64,000 nucleotides of DNA from the NCBI GenBank assembly GCA_934547065.1, contig CAKTEF010000009.1, positions 9,334 to 73,333 of the forward strand, given 5' to 3'. Of this stretch, positions 1 through 5,857 are shown piece by piece. The notes beneath the pieces were generated by a model. It was not told the origin of the DNA. It searched no databases and saw only the letters and a program-made list of their open reading frames with translations. Made by a program: the position numbers and the translations under genes. The DNA comes from an uncultured Faecalibacterium sp. (GTDB taxonomy: Bacteria; Bacillota; Clostridia; Oscillospirales; Ruminococcaceae). Every line of letters starts with the position of its first letter. Position 1 is the first letter of the stretch.

Positions 1-174
1 GCGGCTGCCCGCAGCGGCATACTGTCCGTGGATGCTCTCGATCAGCTGCGGATCGGTCAGGTTCAGCTCCTCCGGGCGGGCTCCCAGTTTGAGCCCGGCG
101 GCCTGAAGCATGGTGCCCATGCCGCCATCCAGTAAGATGGTATGGGAGCGGGTAAACAGTTCATTCGCTTGCAC
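1..174 (-). CDS. metH: Methionine synthase, homocysteine methyltransferase domain (5' end only)
   Basis: Only the first 58 codons are in the window; the gene runs off the left edge. The reading begins at a GTG (174-172) with an AAGAGGGGAA ribosome binding site just upstream. Residues 13-22 read ILLDGGMGTM, the N-terminal motif of the homocysteine-binding barrel of B12-dependent methionine synthases and related homocysteine S-methyltransferases. The start overlaps the end of the upstream activation-protein gene by 14 nt, so the two are translationally coupled. A short homocysteine S-methyltransferase (MmuM/BhmT type) cannot be ruled out from this piece, but coupling to a MetH activation protein makes MetH more likely. 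Confidence 0.75.
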   Translation of the reverse strand, partial: MQANELFTRSHTILLDGGMGTMLQAAGLKLGARPEELNLTDPQLIESIHGQYAAAGSR

Positions 175-850
175 AGGTAATTCCCCTCTTTCGATATTCA
201 CACCGGGTGCGCAGCACGCAGTGCCCGCAGCCCGCCAGATGTCCTTTGACCGGGTGATCGCTGACCCCCAGCACCGCCGTGATGCTCTTGCGCGGGGTCA
301 TCAGGTCACTGTCCGTCACGCACAGCCCGGCGCGGCGGGCCGTATCCAGCGCTGCCGCCAGCAGCGGCTGCACCGCAATGGGCCAGTCGCCGTAGCCCGG
401 CGAGTAGCGGCTGGTCAGGTATTTTCCCTGCCCGGCGGCCCACTGCCGCAGCTCGGCTTCCGCCGCATCCGCCGCCTGCTCTGCCAGCGCAGAGCCCAGC
501 GCATCCGAGGCCACCTCCGCCGCCAGGTCTCCCACCCCGGCGCGGCGGATCTGCGCATCCGCACCGGGGCCCAGGGTCACGGCCAGCAGCACAGCCGAGG
601 TGCAGCCCTGCAGGTGGCGCATCACGTCAGACCCCTGCAAAATGCCCGCCTCGGTCAGGCTTTCCACGCTGCCCTCCCGCCAGACGGCGCGGGGGGTGGC
701 CGCCGCCAGCAGCGGCGCTGCACAGCGTTCCAGCAGCGCCTGCGTGGCTTCATCCGCCCCGCCCCGCGCGCCAAAGTAGCGCGCCGCCTGCGCAAGATCA
801 ATGGCCTGCGGTTTTTCCACCGCCAATGGCCGCACCGGCCCAATGCCCAT
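161..850 (-). CDS. Stand-alone methionine synthase activation-domain protein
   Basis: The 229-residue product resembles the C-terminal AdoMet-binding activation domain of B12-dependent methionine synthase, which restores oxidised cob(II)alamin to methylcobalamin using S-adenosylmethionine and an electron donor. The segment RYSPGYGDWPIAVQ near residues 145-158 matches the conserved SPGYGDWPL signature of that domain. Two cysteine pairs lie close to the C terminus (CGHC, then CEY and a final C). The start at 850 was chosen because AAAGGGGG lies 8 nt upstream; an in-frame ATG at 919 would lie upstream of the promoter's start site. It is first in an operon with metH, which starts inside its last codons. 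In many Clostridia the activation domain is encoded apart from metH, as here. Confidence 0.85.
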   Translation of the reverse strand: MGIGPVRPLAVEKPQAIDLAQAARYFGARGGADEATQALLERCAAPLLAAATPRAVWREGSVESLTEAGILQGSDVMRHLQGCTSAVLLAVTLGPGADAQIRRAGVGDLAAEVASDALGSALAEQAADAAEAELRQWAAGQGKYLTSRYSPGYGDWPIAVQPLLAAALDTARRAGLCVTDSDLMTPRKSITAVLGVSDHPVKGHLAGCGHCVLRTRCEYRKRGITCASE

Positions 851-880
851 CGCCGGATCCCCCTTTACAAGAATAAATTC

Positions 881-909
881 AGTATACAACAGCATTCGTC
901 CAGCGTCAA
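881..909 (-). promoter_or_regulatory. Promoter of the activation protein-metH operon
   Basis: On the minus strand TTGACG, 17 nt, TATACT. Expected transcription start near 874, leaving a leader of about 24 nt, too short for a B12 or SAM riboswitch. Confidence 0.75.
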
Positions 910-954
910 CGGAAATCATCGCCGGTTTGGCTCTTGCAATGGTGTCGGATTTTC

Positions 955-983
955 TTGTGTTCTGTCGGAAAGTATGTTATTCT
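955..983 (+). promoter_or_regulatory. Possible toxin-gene promoter
   Basis: TTGTGT, 17 nt, TATTCT, about 170 nt before the small toxin ORF at 1161. A long structured leader would fit type I toxins of the TxpA group. The match to consensus is only moderate. Confidence 0.35.
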
Positions 984-1160
984 GTAATTGCCGCTTTCAG
1001 GCGGCAGTTAAGGTGTTGTCCGCAAGATTGGTGGTCATGCTTCCATCTCCCGCTCACAGTTCTCGTTTCCGACCCGGAACGACGCAGGTGATACCGGGAA
1101 AGGAACTTTTTTGAAAAGTAAATCTTCCCGGAGCCTGTACGGCAAAGGGGGGGATGCCTT

Positions 1161-1280
1161 ATGACACTGTTGGAAACTCTGGCGCTGTTGACGCTGATCG
1201 TCACCGTGGTCCACGGGACGATTGATGTTTCGCTGAGGATTTTACAGTATCTTGAGAGCAGGCAAAACAAAAAAGATTGA
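1161..1280 (+). CDS. Small hydrophobic TxpA-type (holin-like) toxin
   Basis: A 39-residue ORF preceded by AAAGGGGGGG, starting MTLLETLALLTLIVTVV and ending in the charged tail RQNKKD. The pattern M-x3-E-x-L-x-L-L followed by a hydrophobic span and a basic C terminus is that of the short 'putative holin-like toxins' of Firmicutes, relatives of Bacillus TxpA, which damage the membrane. The stop codon lies inside a 10-bp hairpin arm (1275-1284) that serves as terminator, and a consensus promoter faces it from the other side. That arrangement is the TxpA/RatA layout. Too short for a family call by length alone; the context carries the assignment. Confidence 0.65.
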   Translation: MTLLETLALLTLIVTVVHGTIDVSLRILQYLESRQNKKD

Positions 1281-1366
1281 CTGCCCAGCCTACCAAACTC
1301 GTGCAGTCAATCTCTTTTTGATTCGCAGGATATGGGAGCTGACCATTGCCGGACAGCACCTTTTCT
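1267..1366 (-). ncRNA. RatA-like antisense antitoxin RNA
   Basis: Starts about 7 nt after the minus-strand promoter at 1373-1401 and would end at the bidirectional terminator, giving roughly 100 nt fully complementary to the 3' end and tail of the toxin mRNA. The segment AGCTGACCATTG (plus strand 1338-1349) and the loop CCCAGCCTACCAA are repeated in the second locus at 5090-5188, supporting a conserved RNA. Confidence 0.6.
1275..1319. terminator. Shared bidirectional terminator of toxin and antisense RNA
   Basis: Perfect 10-bp stem GATTGACTGC (1275-1284) with GCAGTCAATC (1303-1312). TCTCTTTTT follows on the plus strand and an A-run (1265-1274) gives a U-run on the minus strand, so both converging transcripts can end here. 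Confidence 0.8.
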
Positions 1367-1372
1367 GTTTAT

Positions 1373-1401
1373 AGTATAGGGCGCTTTCCCCGGATTGTCA
1401 A
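1373..1401 (-). promoter_or_regulatory. Antisense RNA promoter
   Basis: Minus strand TTGACA, exactly 17 nt, TATACT: a near-perfect housekeeping promoter pointing into the 3' end of the toxin gene. No coding region lies between it and the toxin. Confidence 0.8.
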
Positions 1402-1459
1402 GCCGCAGGGGCAAAAAGGAGGGGCGCAAAAAATTTTTACAGATTTTGCAATAAACCTA

Positions 1460-1488
1460 TTGACAATCTGGGTAAATGGGGATATAAT
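1460..1488 (+). promoter_or_regulatory. metY promoter
   Basis: TTGACA, 17 nt, TATAAT, full consensus. Start expected near 1495, leaving a leader of about 340 nt before metY. Confidence 0.85.
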
Positions 1489-1492
1489 CCAG

Positions 1493-1788
1493 ACAACAAA
1501 TCCACACGCCTTGTGGGGAATTGAAATTGAGATTCCCCCAGCGTTGTAGATGAGTGGGAAAGACTGTTGGAAAGGAGGGCACTGCAATGTCGCTGATCTG
1601 GAAAAATCTGCTCCACGCGAATTTCCGTTGTGGGCGAATGTACACCTGCCGGGCAGAATGTTTGACCGGGCGCTGTACTTTGCCCTCCGCAGACCGAATG
1701 TCTGTGCGGGTGTAACGGCAGTTCAAAACCGGTCGTCTCGCATTTTTGCCCGGTTCACTGGAATGTTTGCAGTGACCGGGATTTTTTA
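1493..1788 (+). promoter_or_regulatory. Structured metY leader with transcription attenuator
   Basis: The leader folds by eye into a closing helix ACAAC/GTTGT (1493-1497 with 1543-1547) around two small hairpins, then a long paired middle part, and ends in a strong terminator: CCCGGTTCACTG (1749-1760) with CAGTGACCGGG (1770-1780), then ATTTTTTAT. AACCGG at 1727-1732 can pair instead with CCGGTT at 1750-1755, which would break the terminator, so a terminator/antiterminator switch is drawn in the sequence. I see no S-box (SAM-I) core. A GGGTGTAAC stretch at 1708-1716 recalls the T-box element but lacks the UGGN bulge that pairs with the tRNA acceptor end. The sensing mechanism is therefore unassigned. 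Confidence 0.6.
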
Positions 1789-1833
1789 TCCGTCAGAATT
1801 ATACTAAAAGTACAATAAGAGAGGTTATATACT

Positions 1834-3123
1834 ATGTCTAACTATAAATTTGAGACCCTGCAGCTTCACGTTGGCCAGGAGCAGGCCGATCCCGCAACCG
1901 ATTCCCGCGCAGTGCCCATTTACCAGACCACTTCCTATGTGTTCCGCAACAGCCAGCACGCCGCTGACCGTTTTGGCCTGGCCGATGCCGGCAACATCTA
2001 CGGCCGCCTGACCAACTCCACCCAGGACGTGTTTGAAAAGCGCATCGCTGCCCTGGAAGGCGGCGTGGCCGCCCTGGCGACTGCTTCCGGCGCTGCTGCC
2101 ATCACTTACACCATCGAGGCCCTGGCGCAGGCCGGCGACCACATCGTGGCCCAGAAGACCATCTACGGCGGCAGCTACAACCTGCTGGAGCACACCCTGA
2201 CCCAGTTTGGTGTTTCCACCACCTTTGTGAACGCCCACGACCTGGCTGAGGTGGAAAACGCCATCCAGCCCAACACCAAGGCCGTTTACCTGGAGACCCT
2301 GGGCAACCCCAACAGTGATATCCCCGATATCGACGCAATTGCTGCCATCGCCCACAAGCACGGCCTGCCGCTGGTCATCGACAACACCTTTGGCACCCCG
2401 TACCTGATCCGTCCCATCGAGCACGGCGCGGATATCGTGGTCCATTCCGCCACCAAGTTCATCGGCGGCCACGGCACCACGCTGGGCGGCATCATCGTGG
2501 ACAGCGGCAAGTTCGATTGGAAAGCCAGCGGCAAGTTCGGCAACATCGCCGAACCCAACCCCAGCTACCACGGCGTTTCCTTTGCCGAGGCCGCCGGCCC
2601 CGCAGCCTTTGTCACCTACATCCGCGCCATCCTGCTGCGTGATACCGGCGCTACCATTTCCCCGTTCAATGCGTTCCTGCTGCTGCAGGGCACCGAGACT
2701 CTGAGCCTGCGCATCGAGCGCCATGTGGAGAACACCAAAAAGGTCGTGGCGTTCCTGGCCAGCCATCCGCAGGTGGAAAAGGTCAACCACCCCTCCCTGC
2801 CCGATCACCCGGATCACGCCCTGTACGAGAAATATTTCCCCAACGGCGGCGCTTCCATCTTTACCTTTAATATCAAAGGCGGCCGTGAGGAAGCCTTCAA
2901 GTTCATCGACAACCTGAACGTGTTCTCCCTGCTGGCCAATGTCGCCGATGTCAAGAGCCTGGTCATCCACCCGGCTTCCACCACGCACAGCCAGCTGAAC
3001 GACGAGGAGCTGGCCGAGCAGCAGATCTACCAGAACACCATCCGTTTGTCCATCGGCACCGAGCACATCGACGACATCCTTGCTGATCTGGAAGCCGGTT
3101 TTGCAGCCGTCCGCGGCGAATAA
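1834..3123 (+). CDS. metY: O-acetylhomoserine aminocarboxypropyltransferase (sulfhydrylase)
   Basis: A 429-residue Cys/Met metabolism PLP enzyme that makes homocysteine from O-acetylhomoserine and sulfide (or methionine from methanethiol) in the cytoplasm. The opening KFETLQLHVGQ, the segment LETLGNPNSDIPDI and HSATKFIGGHGT with the PLP-binding lysine at residue 208 are typical. The length is that of MetY, longer than the ~380 residues of MetB/MetC, which argues against cystathionine enzymes. The gene stands alone behind its attenuated leader and ends before a strong hairpin. With the metH operon at the left edge it places homocysteine supply and its methylation side by side. Confidence 0.93.
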   Translation: MSNYKFETLQLHVGQEQADPATDSRAVPIYQTTSYVFRNSQHAADRFGLADAGNIYGRLTNSTQDVFEKRIAALEGGVAALATASGAAAITYTIEALAQAGDHIVAQKTIYGGSYNLLEHTLTQFGVSTTFVNAHDLAEVENAIQPNTKAVYLETLGNPNSDIPDIDAIAAIAHKHGLPLVIDNTFGTPYLIRPIEHGADIVVHSATKFIGGHGTTLGGIIVDSGKFDWKASGKFGNIAEPNPSYHGVSFAEAAGPAAFVTYIRAILLRDTGATISPFNAFLLLQGTETLSLRIERHVENTKKVVAFLASHPQVEKVNHPSLPDHPDHALYEKYFPNGGASIFTFNIKGGREEAFKFIDNLNVFSLLANVADVKSLVIHPASTTHSQLNDEELAEQQIYQNTIRLSIGTEHIDDILADLEAGFAAVRGE

Positions 3124-3186
3124 GCTTCCGCCCCAGGCACCTTTTGCTCTGATAAAATCCTCCATTTTCCTTATCATTGTGTGTGA

Positions 3187-3236
3187 AAACAGGGAACGCC
3201 CTTCCGGATTCCGGAGGGGCGTTCCCTGTTTTATGA
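3187..3236. terminator. metY terminator
   Basis: Long hairpin AAACAGGGAACGCCC (3187-3201) with the matching arm 3217-3231, U-rich on both strands; it lies between two convergent genes and can serve both. Confidence 0.85.
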
Positions 3237-3261
3237 AAAAAGAAAGAGGGATTTTTCAGCT

Positions 3262-3906
3262 TTAACGGCCCACCAGCAGGTCGCGGCGGCAGCGCAGGCC
3301 GACACGCAGGAATGCGCTCTCACCCAGGTGGCGCAGCACCACGTTGGTGTCAGCGCTCTGGTCCTCGCACAGCAGCGTCAGGTTCAGGGTGGTGCTGGTC
3401 TTGTTGGTCTGGAGCACCAAGGTGCTCACGCCCTGGTTCTGCAGGGTCTGCAGATCCTGGATGGTGGCACGGAACGTTGCCACATCCTCCGGCACGTCCA
3501 GCGTCAGCACGCGGTCTTTCTGCCGGGCGGTGTAGAGCACGCCTTTCCCCAAAAAGCCCTTGACCGTATAACGGGCTTCCGCCTGTTCCGCCTGCGGTTC
3601 CGTGGGCAGCATCCCCTCGTCGGAGATCAGCATGATATTGCCCTGGATCGGGTTGCCCTCCGGCGCACCGTAGCCGCCGTAGTTGGGGTCCACCTCGCCC
3701 ACAGCCACGTCGCCGCTGTGCAGTGCAATGTCGCCCTGGACCGTCTCCTCCTGCGGGGGCAGATATCCGGCGACCACGGTATCGTCAGCCGAAGTTTCTG
3801 CGGCAGGCTCCTCGGCAAAGGCTCCGATGCTCATGGGGATGGCAAGCGAAAGAACCAGGGCTGCTGCAATGGCCTGGCGGCCCAGCTTTGTATTGAGAAT
3901 CTTCAT
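3262..3906 (-). CDS. Secreted protein of unknown function
   Basis: A 214-residue protein with a clear Sec signal peptide (basic start MKILNTKLGRQ, hydrophobic core, cleavage likely after IGAFA near residue 31). The mature part is acidic and low in complexity up to about residue 105, with DPNYGGYGAPEGNP, then a folded-looking region that alternates hydrophobic residues (TLVLQTNKTSTTLNLTLL). No family recognised. The start has AGGAGG 8 nt upstream. It converges with metY, and the terminator of the lipoprotein gene behind it lies directly upstream, so it is probably its own transcription unit. Confidence 0.7.
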   Translation of the reverse strand: MKILNTKLGRQAIAAALVLSLAIPMSIGAFAEEPAAETSADDTVVAGYLPPQEETVQGDIALHSGDVAVGEVDPNYGGYGAPEGNPIQGNIMLISDEGMLPTEPQAEQAEARYTVKGFLGKGVLYTARQKDRVLTLDVPEDVATFRATIQDLQTLQNQGVSTLVLQTNKTSTTLNLTLLCEDQSADTNVVLRHLGESAFLRVGLRCRRDLLVGR

Positions 3907-3931
3907 AAGAAATACCTCCTGTATTGGGGGC

Positions 3932-3972
3932 GGAAAACCGCCCGTTCTATCATGAATACGGAACGGGCGGTT
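3932..3972 (-). terminator. Terminator of the lipoprotein gene
   Basis: 12-bp stem AACCGCCCGTTC (3936-3947) with 3961-3972; the minus strand continues with a short U-run. It sits 27 nt after the stop of the lipoprotein gene. Confidence 0.7.
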
Positions 3973-3998
3973 CGTTTATTGCAGCAGTGATAAAATTT

Positions 3999-4796
3999 TT
4001 AGCGTCTCAGGTCCGGGACATCATCGAACACATCCTTGGGCTCTCTGTTAGCTGTGGATTTCAGGCTCGTGGCAGCGGCAATATATTTTATGTTGTCCAC
4101 CGTTGTAGCCACGCCAACATTGACTTTGCCATTTTCCTTGATGGCTGTATAGGTCGCATTGCCAAGCGTGGCCACTTCGCTCATGGAATCGTAGAAGTTT
4201 GATTCAGTCCGAACAACTTTTTCCGGGTACGTCCCTGCCGTATCGCCCGGAATCGGGAAGATTTTTTTGATAAAGTCAAGCTCCGTCTTGGCTGTGCCAT
4301 CTTCCCGCCAACCACTCCATTTGGCAGCTGTATTATCAAAGTCATTCCGATAATAATTGGTGCCATCCGTGTAAACTCTATAAATTTCAAACCCGGTTTC
4401 CGTGTTCTCATACACCTGTGCAAATGCCCGGTTCCCCTGTACAATATAGCTCGGATACAGTTTATAGGTGGAATAGGACGTTTCTTTAAGTGCTACTGAC
4501 AGCTCAGCTTCCACATTGGTGGGACCTACTTCTTTGAAATACTGGTACAGCTCCGAGTCTTTCCAGTCGATGGTGCTTTGCTTGACCGACGGGTCGGTGA
4601 TTCCACCAGAACCACTGCCACCAGAACCACTGCCGCCAGAACCGGAACCGCTGTCATCGCCCGGCCCCTGTGTGCTGCCGTTCGGCTTGTTCCCGCTGGA
4701 CGAACCGCCACCGGACGAGGGCGCACAGGCCGTCATCATCGACACTGCCATAGCCGCTGCAAGCAGACCCACTGCGGCACGTTTGATCAATTTCAT
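3999..4796 (-). CDS. Lipoprotein of unknown function with Gly/Ser linker
   Basis: A 265-residue lipoprotein: MKLIKRAAVGLLAAAMAVSM followed by the lipobox MTAC (Cys 24). After it comes a flexible Ser/Gly linker (GSGSGGSGSGGSGSGG, about residues 50-66), then a folded domain with many aromatic residues. No family recognised. GTGGGAGG lies just before the chosen ATG; a longer in-frame reading to 4928 would begin upstream of the promoter. Codon use is more AT-rich than in the amino acid genes nearby. Probably exported and anchored on the outer face of the membrane. Confidence 0.75.
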   Translation of the reverse strand: MKLIKRAAVGLLAAAMAVSMMTACAPSSGGGSSSGNKPNGSTQGPGDDSGSGSGGSGSGGSGSGGITDPSVKQSTIDWKDSELYQYFKEVGPTNVEAELSVALKETSYSTYKLYPSYIVQGNRAFAQVYENTETGFEIYRVYTDGTNYYRNDFDNTAAKWSGWREDGTAKTELDFIKKIFPIPGDTAGTYPEKVVRTESNFYDSMSEVATLGNATYTAIKENGKVNVGVATTVDNIKYIAAATSLKSTANREPKDVFDDVPDLRR

Positions 4797-4815
4797 GTTT
4801 TTTCCTCCCACAAAA

Positions 4816-4853
4816 TAAAAAAACTCAGAAGCCCCCAAACAGCTTCTGAGTTT
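4816..4853 (-). terminator. Terminator of the ftsH remnant, overlapping the lipoprotein promoter
   Basis: Perfect 12-bp stem AAACTCAGAAGC (4821-4832) with GCTTCTGAGTTT (4842-4853), followed on the minus strand by seven U. Its 5' arm starts at the -10 box of the next promoter. Confidence 0.75.
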
Positions 4854-4883
4854 ATGATATCCCTTTTTTCGCGGTGTTGTCAA
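4854..4883 (-). promoter_or_regulatory. Promoter of the lipoprotein gene
   Basis: Minus strand TTGACA, 18 nt, TATCAT. The expected start (near 4847) falls inside the terminator stem, so initiated transcripts lose part of the 5' arm and escape it. Confidence 0.6.
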
Positions 4884-4937
4884 TCCCATCCGGCTTTTTT
4901 CATCCAGATTCCGGTAAGATTGACCCATAATACCGCC

Positions 4938-5061
4938 TTATTCTTTTTCCAGGATCTCCATAAATTCTTCGCCGGTGATGGTCTCTTTCTGGTACAGATA
5001 CTGTGCCAGCTCGTCCAGCTTTGCGCGGTTCTCGGTCAGGATGGAGGCCGTCCGCTTGACA
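4938..5061 (-). pseudogene. 3' remnant of ftsH (AAA+ membrane protease)
   Basis: In the minus frame ending at TAA 4938-4940 the sequence reads RTASILTENRAKLDELAQYL then YQKETITGEEFMEILEKE, which is the C-terminal tail of FtsH-type zinc proteases (ILTENRxxLDxLAxxLLEKETxxGEE). An in-frame TGA lies immediately upstream at about 5062-5064 and no AAA or protease domain remains. The break falls in the promoter of the adjoining antisense-RNA locus. The terminator at 4816-4853 is probably the original ftsH terminator. Confidence 0.75.
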
Positions 5062-5084
5062 AATCAAATCACTTTGACGATACT
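5056..5084 (+). promoter_or_regulatory. Promoter of the second antisense RNA
   Basis: TTGACA, 17 nt, GATACT, the same spacing and position relative to its RNA as the promoter at 1373-1401. Confidence 0.7.
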
Positions 5085-5090
5085 GAACAT

Positions 5091-5190
5091 ACAAGAAGGC
5101 GCTGTCCGCAATGGTCAGCTTCCCTCGGCTAAGTCAAACAATAAGAATGACCGCTTTGCTTGGTAGGCTGGGGCGGTCATTTCTTATTGT
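5091..5190 (+). ncRNA. Second RatA-like antisense RNA, without an intact toxin
   Basis: The RNA would run from about 5091 to the hairpin AATAAGAATGACCGC/GCGGTCATTTCTTATT (5140-5187). It shares AATGGTCAGCT and TTGGTAGGCTGGG (sense forms of the motifs at 1270-1360) and the same promoter-to-hairpin distance. The opposite strand, where the toxin should end, has an in-frame tail HNNKK before its stop but no hydrophobic span, so the toxin seems lost. Confidence 0.55.
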
Positions 5191-5320
5191 TATGGATCTC
5201 TTTGAAGATAGCCCATGAAATCTGAATTGATTTCCGTGAGAGTGGGATAACATCCGCAAAATTTGCAAAATTGTCCCGCCGATGATGTGAATTTGTTTCA
5301 TTTTCAATGTGACGCAGACT
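5177..5320 (-). pseudogene. Probable decayed TxpA-type toxin
   Basis: The minus-strand frame ending IFKEIHNNKK is placed exactly as the toxin tail of the first locus (LESRQNKKD before the hairpin). The upstream residues (NFANFADVIPLSRKSIQ) do not form a membrane helix and no ribosome binding site precedes a start. Seen as a remnant by position only. Confidence 0.3.
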
Positions 5321-5322
5321 CC

Positions 5323-5351
5323 TTGACAGAAAATCCGCCTTTTGGTACAAT
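5323..5351 (+). promoter_or_regulatory. leu operon promoter
   Basis: TTGACA, 17 nt, TACAAT; start near 5358, directly ahead of the T-box leader. Confidence 0.8.
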
Positions 5352-5668
5352 AAGCTCACTTTGAACAAAGCATAAATGCGTTGACGGGGAAAAAACGATT
5401 TTCTTCTGCTTACAGAGAGCCGCCGGGTGGTGTAAGGCGGTGCAGAGGGTCTCGGTTACTGGCCCCTGAGCGGCAGAGCTGAACAGCGAGTAGGTTCTGA
5501 CGGATGCCCACCGTTACAGGGGCAGCGATTCGCTGCAAAAGCTGATCGTGCAAAGCGGCTGTATCCACAAAAGGTGCAGCAAAGAGAGTGGTACCACGGG
5601 TGCCCTGTGATGAACTGACAGGCCCTCGTCTCTCAAGGCTTATCGCCTTGAAAGACGAGGGCCTTTTC
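5352..5668 (+). promoter_or_regulatory. T-box leader (leucine) of the leu operon
   Basis: The T-box element AGAGAGTGGTACCACGGG lies at 5583-5600, with the UGGU bulge that pairs with an ACCA tRNA end (discriminator A, as in tRNA-Leu). It is followed by a strong terminator: GGCCCTCGTCT (5621-5631) and its matching arm, closed by TCAAGGC/GCCTTGA and ending CCTTTTCGT. Upstream, AGAGAGCCGCC, a GGGTGGTG apical loop and GAGTAGG are typical stem I and stem III parts. The likely specifier is CTC at 5451-5453 (Leu), placed in the loop after the GGCGG arm; this call is by context with leuA. Uncharged tRNA should prevent termination and switch on leuACDB. Confidence 0.85.
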
Positions 5669-5674
5669 GTATGT

Positions 5675-5808
5675 AACTCCTTCCGTCAGATCCTTACGGA
5701 TCTGCCAGCTCCCTCGGGGAGGGAGCCTCTGGCGAAGCGGGAAACTTTACCGTACTGCCAAGGGCCCCATCTCAGAGGGGGCTGTCACCGCAGGTGACTG
5801 GGGGAGTT
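5675..5808 (+). repeat. Palindromic repeat, copy A
   Basis: About 134 bp with ends AACTCC/GGAGTT. Layout: end, small hairpin (CAGATCCTTACGGATCTG), GCCAGCTC, hairpin CCCTCGGGGAGGGAG, CTCTGGCG, centre, then the mirror-image half. Very similar to copy B in the opposite orientation, and of the same build as copies C and D. It lies between the T-box terminator and leuA. Confidence 0.8.
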
Positions 5809-5857
5809 GGGCAGGAAGAAACCTCAAAAGTGTAATTTGTTTAGGAGGACACGCAAA

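Noticed and set aside
1493..1788. Calling the metY leader a methionine T-box
   Set aside because: A GGGTGTAAC stretch recalls the T-box, but the UGGN bulge is absent and stem I elements are unclear. Kept as an unassigned attenuator.
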